The notes under the pieces: model-generated
Told to the model about the DNA's origin: nothing
Databases searched by the model: none
The model's input: only the letters and a program-made list of their open reading frames with translations
Part shown: positions 18,163-26,170 of the stretch, piece by piece
Layout: each line of letters starts with the position of its first letter
How positions within the stretch are numbered: position 1 is the first letter of the stretch
Translations under genes and position numbers: made by a program
Assembly: GCA_041394885.1 (NCBI GenBank)
Contig: JAWKHI010000054.1
Span: 1 to 46,174, forward strand
Source: DSOI01 sp041394885
GTDB taxonomy: Bacteria > Acidobacteriota > Terriglobia > Bryobacterales > Bryobacteraceae
Direction of reading: 5' to 3'
DNA: 46,174 nucleotides

Positions 18163-18828
18163 ATGAAGATCCGCGTGCCGGTAAAACGCTACTTACTGGA
18201 CGCCATTCGCACCGTGGCCGTGATTCTATCGGTGGCGGGAGCGGTGGCGCTCGCCTTCGCCGCATGGGTGAAGGACGCCGAGCGGTACCAGAACATCCAA
18301 GCGCGGAGTTTGACGCGTTGGCCACCGTGCCTGCAATACCGACGCCGGCGCTCCCGTCGCGCGAACCGCGGGCGCCTGCCACCCGGCTTTCGAGGCACGC
18401 GCCCGGAATCCAAGATGGACCTTCGTGGCGCGACCCCGCCGTCATCGGGCTGCTCGAAATCCCGCGCCTGCGCTTGCGTGTGGTGATTCGCGAAGGCGTC
18501 GGAGAATCCACCCTTCGGCGACCGCCGGACACCTGCCGGGATCCGCTCGCCCGGCGAGGCCGGCAACTTTTCCGTCGCCGGCCATCGCGATACTTTCTTC
18601 CGCCCGCTGCGGGGCATCGAGCGGCGGGACCGTATTCTCGTCCGCACCCAGACGAATCTTTATCGCTACGACGTGGAGTCCGTGATGGTGGTGCAGCCGG
18701 AGCACATCGATGTCCTGATGGGCGGGGAGGAGGCCATCTGCACGCTGATCACGTGCTTCCCGTTCGACTATGTGGGTGCCGCCCCACGCCGTTGGATCGT
18801 CCGAGCGCGTCTGGCGGCGGGGCCGTAG
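18163..18828 (+). pseudogene. Class D-like sortase, frame broken three times
   Basis: A membrane-anchored transpeptidase that would cleave MPDTAS-type signals and attach the protein to an envelope nucleophile. It is spread over three frames. The first gives MKIRVPVKRYLLDAIRT and a TM helix to about 18300. The second gives AEFDALATVPAIPTPALP through IPRLRLRVVIREGVGEST to about 18518. The third gives NFSVAGHRDTFFRPL (catalytic His), ICTLITCFPF (catalytic Cys in TLxTC) and RRWIVRARL (Arg), ending TAG at 18828. The breaks fit loss of A from AAA (about 18300), a G near 18520 and C from CCCC (about 18550). All catalytic residues are kept, so an intact gene may exist in the cell. Confidence 0.82.
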
Positions 18829-18841
18829 TGCTCGGATTACG

Positions 18842-20161
18842 CTAGCCGCGCTGGTTGTTGAGGCGCTCGAAGACAGCGGGGACGGGTGCGAGGAGGTCGG
18901 AGTCGGGGGGCTGGTTGGCGGCTCGGGCGGTTTGGATGTAGATGGCGCAAAGGGTTGCATGAGTGGGGCGTGCGCTTGGGGGTGACGGGCGAAGTACGGC
19001 GTCAGCACCCGGAGTCCTTCGGCGAGGGGTGTGAGGGCGGCGGCGGGTCGGCTTGCGCGAGGATCTGGCCTGTGACGGCGAGCGAGCGGGCGAGGTCGGG
19101 AAGGAAGGCGTCGGGCGTTGCGCGGCCAGTTGCCTTCGGAGGCGGACGGCTTCCTCGGCCTGCTCCAGCGCCTCCGCGACGGCCCAGGGCGCTCAGCTAA
19201 TGGCCACATCGTTCAGCCAGCTTTTCGCGACTGGCGAACGGGGCGCTGCGCAGCCAGTTGCCCGTGCTGCGGACGGCTTCTTCGGCCTGCTCCAGCGCCT
19301 CCTCCCGGCGGCCCAGGTCGCTCAGCATGGCGGCCACATTGTTCAGCGAGGTCGCGAGGTCGGGAAGGAATGCGTCGGGGCGCTGCGCGGCCAGTTGCCC
19401 GTAGAGGCGGACGGCTTCCTCGGCCTGCTCCAGCGCCTCCTCCCGGCGGCCCAGGTCGCTCAGCGTATTGGCCACATTGTTCAGCGAGGTCGCGAGGTAG
19501 GGAAGGAATGCGTCGGGGCGCTGCGCGGCCAGTTGCCCGTACAGGTGGACGGCTTCTTCGGCCTGCTCCAGCGCCCCGGCGGCCCAGGTCGCTCAGCATA
19601 GTGGCCACATTGTTCAGCGACATGGCGAGGTAGGGAAGGAATGCGTCGGGCGCTGCGCCGCCTTCGGAGGCGGACGGCTTCTTCGGCCTGCTCCAGCGCC
19701 TCCTCCCGGCGGCCCAGGTCGCTCAGCATAGTGGCCACGTTGTTCAGCGAGATCGCGAGGTAGGGAAGGAATGCGTCGGGCGCTGCGCGGCCAGTTGCCT
19801 TCGGAGGCGGACGGCTTCCTCGGCCTGCTCCAGCGCCTCCTCCCGGCGGCCCAGGTCGCTCAGCATAGTGGCCACGTTGTTCAGCGAGGTCGCGAGGTCG
19901 GAAAGGAATGCGTCGGGCGCTGCGCGGCCAGTTGCCTTCGGAGGCGGACGGCTTCTCGGCCTGCTCCAGCTCCTCCCGGCGGCCCAGGGCGCCGAAGCGG
20001 ACCGACAGGTTATTCGCGATCCGGGCATATTCGCCGTCCAATTCCTCCGAAGGCTGGGCCGTCCGCAGTGCCTGGAACCGATCGAGCAAAAGCCGGTCAA
20101 CCCGCGCGGCGCGTTCACGGAGCACCAGCGTATCCTGGGGCATCTCGCTTTCCAGCGTCAT
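18842..20161 (-). pseudogene. TPR-repeat protein, probable sensor part of the upstream STAND NTPase; frames broken
   Basis: Starting at ATG 20161 (TGATG overlap with the NTPase stop), it encodes DTLVLRERAARVDRLLLDRF, then about seven 46-residue TPR-like repeats with the core SLNNVATMLSDLGRREEALEQAEEAVRL and a linker ending AQRPDAFLPDLA (in short pieces across frames). It closes with a conserved-looking tail: AEGLRVLTPYFARHPQAHAPL and IYIQTARAANQ, stop TAG at 18842. Many single-base losses (GGGG versus GGG in the equivalent place of each repeat) and gaps of 5 and 8 bases break the frame. The TTGATG junction could itself be one lost T, making a single NTPase-TPR protein. It converges with the sortase gene, 13 bp away. 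Confidence 0.72.
19099..20020 (-). repeat. Tandem array of about 138-bp TPR-coding units
   Basis: Equivalent bases (the ggaagg of each unit) occur at 19099, 19363, 19501, 19634, 19764 and 19901, with one degenerate copy near 19228. Intact spacing is 138 bp (46 codons); shortened units are 133, 130 and 137 bp. The units are very similar in DNA, so recent amplification is likely and assembly collapse is possible. Confidence 0.8.
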
Positions 20162-22092
20162 CAATAGCCCGCGTCGTCACTATCGCCGGTCCGGATGAAT
20201 TCCTCCACCCAATCGAGCGGGTCCTGAAGGAGGTCCGTGGCGAAATCCTGACACGTCCGCGTAATCGCGAAGCATACTGGCGCGGCGTGGCGATTGCCAC
20301 TGCGCCGGGCGGCGCGGACCAAGGCCTGCATTCCCTCCTCGAGGCCGGCGCCGCCGAAACACCGGAGGAGGACGGCTTCTCCGATCATATCCGGCTCAAT
20401 AGGGGCGAGCCTGCCGTTGCGGCGCAGAGCTTCGGCGACCTTATCGGCGGCGACGTGGGGGCCGCCGGGGTAGGCGTACCCAAGCGCGGCGCTCTCTTCC
20501 TTGGCGGTTTCATTGAGCTCGGATTGCTCCAGAGTGCGGCAGGCGGTGACGAGTCCGGCGAGGTGCGTGAGGAGGCCGGCGGAATCCTGGGCGGCGGGGC
20601 CGGCGAACCTGCGGATACGGGCCAGTTCTCGGTCGGCGAGGCGGAAGGCGAGGTCGGCCCGGGAGAGCGAGAGAGCTTCCGGCAGCTTGCCCGGCTCGCG
20701 GGCGACGAGGGCGGCCATCATCAGGTAAAGCGGGTCTTGCCAGCGGGGTTCTGCGAGGCGCCGGTCAAAGATGGGGTCCTCGCCGGGTGGCGGAAGCGCG
20801 TTCGGCGCGGCGAGTCTGGCGAGGGTGGCGGAGAGGATGCCGCGGCGGAGGGCGGCGTCTTCGATCGGGGTAATGCGCTGGGGGTCCGGGGGGTCCATGA
20901 GCGCGGCGATCCGCCCGCCCTCGTAGGACTGGTCCGCCAGCCGGCTGAGCCAACCGGAGCCGTGCGCGGCTTCGCGTTCAAGCAGCAGGATGCGGATGGG
21001 CGGGAGACCGCTGGCATCGGCGATGCGGCCGAGCCAGGACTTGAGCGGGGCGGCGACGGTGGCGGCGTAGTCGATGATGGCGAGAGTGGGCCGGTCCCAA
21101 TAGCGCTGGTCGAGGTGGGAGACGGCGTCGAGATCGCGGAGGAGACCGGCGTACCACTGGGTACGGTCGATCTCGTCGAGCAGTTGGAGGGCGAGGCGGG
21201 TCTTGCCGGCGCCGGCGGGTCCGGTGAGGATGCGGAGGGAGACTGGGGGCGTGGAGGCGAGCCAGGCGTGGAGTGATTCGAGGTCGGATTGGCGGCCGAG
21301 GACGGGGATGGCGCGGTTTTCGGCACGGAGGATTTCGAGTTCGCGGGCGGCGTCGTAGGCGTGAGCTTTTGGATTGGTGAGGGGGAGGCGGTCGCGATCT
21401 TCCAGGCGTTGGAGGATCTGGCTGTGGCGGCGGCTTCGGGCGAGCAACTCCTGCTGAGTGCGCCGAGCGAACGCGCGGCGGGCGTGGGTGTGCGCGTCAC
21501 CGCCGAGCAGGTTGGCGAATGCCTTTTCGTATTCGGGCAGGAAGGCTTTGTGGAGCGCGTCGGTAAGGTCCGCGGGGAGCGCGGGGAGGCTCGTGGGCGG
21601 AGTGGATGGGTAGGATCCGGTTTGTTGGCGAGTCTTTTCGAGGGCGAGCCAGTAGCGGAGGAGCGGCTCGATTTCGCCGGTGGCGGCGGTACGGTCTGCG
21701 TGCGGGTTGGCGGCGTCGAGGAGGGGATCAAAGTCAATCGGGATCACGCCGGGGAGGAGATGGACGGGGTCATCCAGGGCGGCTTCGATGAGAGTGTCCC
21801 AGGCGGCGAAGGCGTCTTTGTGGTTGGGGTGCGCGCGGGCGAGTTCGTCCAGGGCGAGACGGAGGGCTCCGGCTATCGCGATTTGGAGATGGTGGTTTTT
21901 GGATGCCTGGATTCGTTCTTCGTCGGCATCTTCGATCGAGTTGGCGCGGTTGGTGAGGTAGCTTCCGGCGACGGACGCGAAGGCGGTGGCGGCCGGGGCG
22001 AGTTCGGGCGAGGCTACAGCGGCGGCCGCGACGGCAGCGGCTCCGGCGGCGCCGAGGCGGGCGAGTGCCTTGAGAGATAAATCGCCTCGCAT
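20161..22092 (-). CDS. STAND-type P-loop NTPase (NLR-like)
   Basis: A 643-residue ATPase. The N-terminal 60 residues include an Ala-rich hydrophobic stretch (GAAGAAAVAAAAVASPE). Residues 60-260 form a helical region of unknown function with no recognised effector motif. The NTPase has Walker A GPAGAGKT (291-298) and Walker B PTLAIIDYA (335-343), followed by a helical region ending near 600. The pattern fits STAND ATPases linked to TPR sensors, a class used in bacterial antiphage defence and signalling. The TPR gene follows with an overlapping stop/start. The gene lacks a Shine-Dalgarno. Antiphage function is inference: no known defence effector or neighbour gene was found. Confidence 0.78.
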   Translation of the reverse strand: MRGDLSLKALARLGAAGAAAVAAAAVASPELAPAATAFASVAGSYLTNRANSIEDADEERIQASKNHHLQIAIAGALRLALDELARAHPNHKDAFAAWDTLIEAALDDPVHLLPGVIPIDFDPLLDAANPHADRTAATGEIEPLLRYWLALEKTRQQTGSYPSTPPTSLPALPADLTDALHKAFLPEYEKAFANLLGGDAHTHARRAFARRTQQELLARSRRHSQILQRLEDRDRLPLTNPKAHAYDAARELEILRAENRAIPVLGRQSDLESLHAWLASTPPVSLRILTGPAGAGKTRLALQLLDEIDRTQWYAGLLRDLDAVSHLDQRYWDRPTLAIIDYAATVAAPLKSWLGRIADASGLPPIRILLLEREAAHGSGWLSRLADQSYEGGRIAALMDPPDPQRITPIEDAALRRGILSATLARLAAPNALPPPGEDPIFDRRLAEPRWQDPLYLMMAALVAREPGKLPEALSLSRADLAFRLADRELARIRRFAGPAAQDSAGLLTHLAGLVTACRTLEQSELNETAKEESAALGYAYPGGPHVAADKVAEALRRNGRLAPIEPDMIGEAVLLRCFGGAGLEEGMQALVRAARRSGNRHAAPVCFAITRTCQDFATDLLQDPLDWVEEFIRTGDSDDAGY

Positions 22093-22203
22093 TTGGAGGA
22101 AATCTTATCACTTTTATTGAGGTGATCGGTGCGTTCCGGCGACCGGTGGACGCGCATGGACCCGTCCCCGCCGCCGCGCGGAAAGCTTGTACGCTAGTCA
22201 AAC

Positions 22204-23382
22204 ATGCGGAGCCTTGTTTGTTTCCTCGTTCTCACCGCCGCCGCCGGGGCCCAGCCGGTGCAGTTCGCCGACCCGGTCACGGGCCGCAGGATCACCCGTT
22301 TTCAGAGCGCCCATCACGAAACGCATCACTACTACGACATCCAACCGTGGAGCCCGGACGGGCGTTCGCTGCTGTTTTTCCGATTCGAGAAGGACGTCAC
22401 CAAGCTCAGCGCCACCGGGCGGTATCCGGGGGCTTTGTGGATCATGGATGCCGATGGGCGGAATCCACGCAAAATCTCCGGGACGCTGCAGGGCCATTAT
22501 CACGTCGGGGTGAATCAGTTCTGGGGACCAGGCGGGACCTCGGTTTACTACAGCCAAGCCGGCAAGTCCCTACGGCTCGATCTGGCCAGCGGACAGACGA
22601 CGGAGATCCCGGTGCCGGTGCAGGCCAACCGGATGAGCGCGGATTTCACAAAAATCTCGTGCGTGCGGGGTCCGGAATGGGGCCTCTACGACGTGGCTAC
22701 GAACAAATACGAACGGCTGGTGACGCACGAGCAGGCGCTGGCGATCAGCCCGGCGCGGGATCTGGTGAAGGACGTGGGTTCGGGACTGCAGAACACGCGG
22801 TTCAGTCCCAAGGGCGGACAGATCATCATCGTCAATGCGGCGCGCGAGGAGTTTCCGCGGCTGGTGGAGATGTATCTGTACGACTACACGAAGAGCACAC
22901 TAAAGCACCTGGCGGCGCAGCTCCACCATCCGGGTTGGCGGCCGGACGGCAAAGCGGTTCTGTTTCTGCGGCGGCGGGTGTTCGATAACTTTCAGAGCAT
23001 CTATGAAGTGGATACCGAAACCGGGCAGGAGCGGGTGCTTTCGGGCGAGCATCATGTTCCGGGCGGGCACCCTTCCTATCATCCGCTGCATCCGCATTGG
23101 ATCGTGACCGATTGCTACGGGGGTCCGCTCGGCTACGGATTGGCGTTGTTGAATACGAAGACGGGCGAGTTGAAGCAACTGGTGACGATCCCGTCGGGAG
23201 CGAAGCCCAAGCCACCGGCCGATGACCGGTTCCCGTTCCGCAATTGGGGTTTGTGGATGCCGCAGCGGCCTTATTTGAACGAGCCGCGCCCGGTGTGGTC
23301 CCCGGATGGGAAGCGGCTGCTGTTTACGTCGGAAGAGAGTGGCCGGATGAACCTGTACGTGGTGGACACTTCGGATCTGTGA
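22204..23382 (+). CDS. Secreted beta-propeller protein (PD40/oligogalacturonate-lyase-like)
   Basis: A 392-residue exported protein with a signal peptide (SLVCFLVLTAAAGAQ). Repeated blades contain the TolB/PD40-type pattern of SPDG motifs: WSPDGRSLLFFRF, FSPKGGQIIIV, WRPDGKAVLFL and WSPDGKRLLFTSE. HHETHHYYDIQPWSPDG near the start and HHVPGGHPSYHPLHPH in the middle are His-rich clusters that could bind metal, as in PL22 oligogalacturonide lyases. That enzyme assignment is possible but not shown. It reads rightward and converges with the response regulator at 23414. It may bind or cleave an oligosaccharide in the periplasm. Confidence 0.72.
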   Translation: MRSLVCFLVLTAAAGAQPVQFADPVTGRRITRFQSAHHETHHYYDIQPWSPDGRSLLFFRFEKDVTKLSATGRYPGALWIMDADGRNPRKISGTLQGHYHVGVNQFWGPGGTSVYYSQAGKSLRLDLASGQTTEIPVPVQANRMSADFTKISCVRGPEWGLYDVATNKYERLVTHEQALAISPARDLVKDVGSGLQNTRFSPKGGQIIIVNAAREEFPRLVEMYLYDYTKSTLKHLAAQLHHPGWRPDGKAVLFLRRRVFDNFQSIYEVDTETGQERVLSGEHHVPGGHPSYHPLHPHWIVTDCYGGPLGYGLALLNTKTGELKQLVTIPSGAKPKPPADDRFPFRNWGLWMPQRPYLNEPRPVWSPDGKRLLFTSEESGRMNLYVVDTSDL

Positions 23383-23413
23383 CCGGAGGGAGCAAGGCCG
23401 GGAGGAACTGGCT

Positions 23414-23842
23414 TCAAGGAAGGGAACGGGGGTCGTCCGCGGTGCACGGGGCCGGCTCGCCGGGATCCACCGGATTGCCCAGCAGCCTTTCCATTTTGGC
23501 CAACAGGCGGGGCAAGTCCACTGGTTTGGTGTCGTAGTCGTCGCACCCGGCGTCGAGGGCCAAGCTACGGTCATAGCTCATCGCGTGGGCTGTCAGAGCG
23601 ACGACAGGGATCGCGCTGGTTGCGGCACTGCCCTTGAGCAGGCGGACTGTGGCCCATCCGTCGAGCCCAGGCAAACTCAGATCCATGAGGATAAGATCCG
23701 GACGACTGGCCGCGGCGGCGGCGATTCCCTGGTGGCCATCGGCGGCGGTAAGGATCTGGTACCCGGCGCGGACCAGGCGGCGCGAGAGCATGTCGCGGTT
23801 CATTTCGTTATCCTCGACAATCAGGATGAGTGGTTTAGGCAT
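23414..23842 (-). CDS. Single-domain response regulator (receiver)
   Basis: A 142-residue CheY-like receiver with no output domain. All key residues are visible: the acidic pair E10-D11, phospho-acceptor D54 (LILMDLSLPG), T84 (VVALTAHAM) and K106 (YDTKPVD). Its ATG overlaps the last codons of the histidine kinase gene by 8 bp, with GGGAG upstream inside that gene. It is the last gene of a four-gene operon and the likely phosphoryl acceptor of the kinase. With no output domain it must act by protein-protein contact. The C-terminal tail (PGEPAPCTADD) is disordered-looking. Confidence 0.92.
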   Translation of the reverse strand: MPKPLILIVEDNEMNRDMLSRRLVRAGYQILTAADGHQGIAAAAASRPDLILMDLSLPGLDGWATVRLLKGSAATSAIPVVALTAHAMSYDRSLALDAGCDDYDTKPVDLPRLLAKMERLLGNPVDPGEPAPCTADDPRSLP

Positions 23843-25457
23843 CGATACTCCCTGTGTGAGCCGGGTCGCCGTGCGACGCGGCCCCGTGCAGATCGGCTTC
23901 GCCGGGTTCTTGCTGGCGGGGCATGCGGATGGTGAAGGTGGACCCTGCGCCTGGTGTGCTCTCCACCCCGATCTCGCCGCCCATGAACTGGCATAGCTTC
24001 TGGCTGATGGCGAGCCCGAGTCCGGTGCCTCCGTACTTGCGGGCCGCCGAGGAATCGATTTGGGAAAACGACTGGAAGAGCCGTTCCTGGGAACCGGGGT
24101 GAATCCCGATGCCGGTGTCCCTGACCCGCCACAGCAGCCATTCGGCGCCCTCGGCCTGCTCGCTATCCAGTTCGAGCGTCACGCGGCCGTTCTCGGTGAA
24201 CTTGCAGGCGTTGCTGAGGAGGTTGAACAGGCTCTGACGGAATCGCATCGGATCGGCGTAGAAACGGTCGCCGTTCCACAATCGCTTCACCTCGAGCGCG
24301 TTGCCGCGGCGGGCGGCAAGCGGTTGGGCGGTTTCCATGGCGTCGCGGACAATGTCGTCCACCTGGACCCACTCCCAATGGAGCTCCACGCGGCCGGCTT
24401 CGATCTTGGAGAGATCGAGGACGTCGTTGATCAGCCCGAGCAGGTGATGTCCCGCGTTTTTCACTTTGCGAAGGTCCATCACGCAGCCCTGCTGGCCGGC
24501 GGCGGCGGCGTCTTCCTCGAGCATTTCGCTGTAGCCGATGATGGCGTTGAGGGGCGTCCGGAGTTCATGGCTCATATTGGCGAGGAAGGTGCTTTTGGCG
24601 CGGTTGGATTCCTCGGCCAGAAGCTTGGAGCGGCGCAGCTCTTCTTCGGCGCGGCGGCGCTCGGCCACTTCCTGCTGCAGTTCGGCGGTGCGTTCGGCCA
24701 CCCTGTCTTCGAGTTCATCCTGCGCCTGGCGCAGCGCCAGGTCGCGGGCAAGGATGCCTTCCATCATTTCGTTGAATTGGCCGGTGAGGAATCCGAGTTC
24801 GTCCTGCGAGAAGCGCTCGGCACGCAAGGCGTAGTTGTTTTCGGCCGCCACCCGGCCGGCCACGCCCGCCAGATGCAGAATCGGTTTGGCGATGAGAGCC
24901 TGCAGGCGCATCGAGACCGCGAGGGAGGCAAACAGCGCGATGAGGAGCACGCCCAAGGCTATCCAGAGGTAGCCGGTGAGCCGCTGGGCCATGTCTCGCA
25001 AGTCGCGTTCGATGTAGAGGGCGCCGACGGGCTCGCCGTCGAGCGTGATGCGGTGGAACAGGATCAGGCGGCCGGCTTCGAATCGCGCGCCCTCGGCTTC
25101 CAACGGGCGCTCACGCGGCGGGGGTTGAGACCCGCGATCCCGCGAATAGGCAGCCAATTGGGCGCCCGACATGCGGTAGAGAGCGGCGGCCGCCACGCGC
25201 GGCTCGGCACGCAAGGTGGCGAGGGAATCGCGCGCGGATCGTTCGTCGGCGAACACGAGAGCCGCCGTCGTGGATTCCGACAGCAGTTGGGCGATCATTT
25301 GGGATTCCCGTTGCACCGACTCCCGGTACATCGCCAGCTCGTAGACAGTAAAGGCGCCGACGGTGAGCAGGAGCGCGACGGTCACCCCAGCGGCGATCAT
25401 CACCATGAGCTTCTTCTGGATGGAGAGAACGCCGAAACCGTATTTGCGTGCCGTCAT
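23835..25457 (-). CDS. Membrane histidine kinase with CHASE8-like sensor and HAMP
   Basis: A 540-residue sensor kinase. TM1 spans about 18-42. A periplasmic region with the CHASE8-like pattern (ESQMIAQLLSESTTAALVFAD) spans about 44-160. TM2 is at about 163-185, then HAMP (about 186-240), a coiled coil (240-290), HisKA with phospho-acceptor H297 (FLANMSHELRTPLN) and HATPase_c with N box NLLSNACKFT, G1 DTGIGI and G2 GGTGLGL. Its ATG overlaps the upstream YfiR-like gene (ATGA) and its end overlaps the receiver gene. The CHASE8 and YfiR-like partners suggest that it senses a periplasmic signal delivered through that protein. No receiver domain is fused. Confidence 0.92.
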   Translation of the reverse strand: MTARKYGFGVLSIQKKLMVMIAAGVTVALLLTVGAFTVYELAMYRESVQRESQMIAQLLSESTTAALVFADERSARDSLATLRAEPRVAAAALYRMSGAQLAAYSRDRGSQPPPRERPLEAEGARFEAGRLILFHRITLDGEPVGALYIERDLRDMAQRLTGYLWIALGVLLIALFASLAVSMRLQALIAKPILHLAGVAGRVAAENNYALRAERFSQDELGFLTGQFNEMMEGILARDLALRQAQDELEDRVAERTAELQQEVAERRRAEEELRRSKLLAEESNRAKSTFLANMSHELRTPLNAIIGYSEMLEEDAAAAGQQGCVMDLRKVKNAGHHLLGLINDVLDLSKIEAGRVELHWEWVQVDDIVRDAMETAQPLAARRGNALEVKRLWNGDRFYADPMRFRQSLFNLLSNACKFTENGRVTLELDSEQAEGAEWLLWRVRDTGIGIHPGSQERLFQSFSQIDSSAARKYGGTGLGLAISQKLCQFMGGEIGVESTPGAGSTFTIRMPRQQEPGEADLHGAASHGDPAHTGSIDA

Positions 25458-26167
25458 CGGCGGGCCTCCACGGTTTTCGGCGCGACTGCTCTGTCCGGGC
25501 CGGGGGCGTCGATGGCCGCCAGGCGCAGCAATTTCGAACTGATCAGCAGGCTACTGCCCGCGGCCGCGGCCCGGTTCACCCGGAACCGAATCTTGTTGTC
25601 TTCGGTGAAAAAGCCGACGATGCCGCCCATGGCGGTGAACCCGTCGGCGTCGCTCACCGTCAGCACGGCGCGGCCCTGCAATTTCGCCAACAGCTCTGGG
25701 AACTTCCGGTGTTCCGGTTTGGCCACGAAGAGGACCTGGATGCGCTCGGCAACCGGGAGAGACGGAAATTGGCGGACCACGATGCGCCGCCCCCAGACGC
25801 TCTTGTCGCGCACCGTCTCCTCCAGGCTCGAGCCGAAAGGATTCTCACCGACGATCCCGATCACCAGGGGCGCGGCCGGGTCTCCCAACGCCGCCGCGGG
25901 CCATTCGACAAACCGGGTGAAGTTGTAGAGCATCGCCGCCTTGACACGGTATTCGAGCGGCGCCGGGTCCGGCGGCGCGGTGGAGCCGGACAAAGAGGCC
26001 GGGGTATCCGGCGGGGACGCGAAGCCGGCGGCAAGCAGCGGGCGGAGGGGAAGGAGCAGAGAGAGGAACGCCCTGCGGGCAGTACGGGCCGGCGCGCCGT
26101 CCTCGAAATGGTCATCGGCGCCGGAAAGCCTCCGCAGCGCAAAGTCTCCACGGCTCGAACCCGCCAC
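25454..26167 (-). CDS. YfiR-family (DUF4154) periplasmic protein
   Basis: A 237-residue exported protein. The N-terminal 50 residues contain a hydrophobic signal (AFLSLLLPLRPLLAAG) preceded by a long, low-complexity stretch. The conserved domain starts at EYRVKAAMLYNFTRFVEWP, the hallmark of DUF4154, and continues IGIVGENPFG and FFTEDNKIRFRVN. YfiR is known in Pseudomonas to repress the diguanylate cyclase YfiN; here its partner would be the adjacent kinase. The start is GTG, supported by GGAGGT 8 nt upstream, which lies inside the end of the TonB receptor gene. The stop overlaps the kinase start (ATGA), so translation is coupled. Confidence 0.85.
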   Translation of the reverse strand: MAGSSRGDFALRRLSGADDHFEDGAPARTARRAFLSLLLPLRPLLAAGFASPPDTPASLSGSTAPPDPAPLEYRVKAAMLYNFTRFVEWPAAALGDPAAPLVIGIVGENPFGSSLEETVRDKSVWGRRIVVRQFPSLPVAERIQVLFVAKPEHRKFPELLAKLQGRAVLTVSDADGFTAMGGIVGFFTEDNKIRFRVNRAAAAGSSLLISSKLLRLAAIDAPGPDRAVAPKTVEARR

Positions 26168-26170
26168 GGC

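Noticed and set aside
19099..20020. CRISPR array
   Set aside because: The repeats are contiguous, about 138 bp and code for TPR units; there are no short repeats with unique spacers.
19771..21276. A 501-codon rightward frame across the TPR array and NTPase
   Set aside because: Antisense to Walker motifs and TPR repeats; Gly/Glu-rich composition is a product of the reverse strand.
24060..25928. A 622-codon frame opposite the histidine kinase
   Set aside because: Antisense to a full kinase with all motifs; no recognisable domain.
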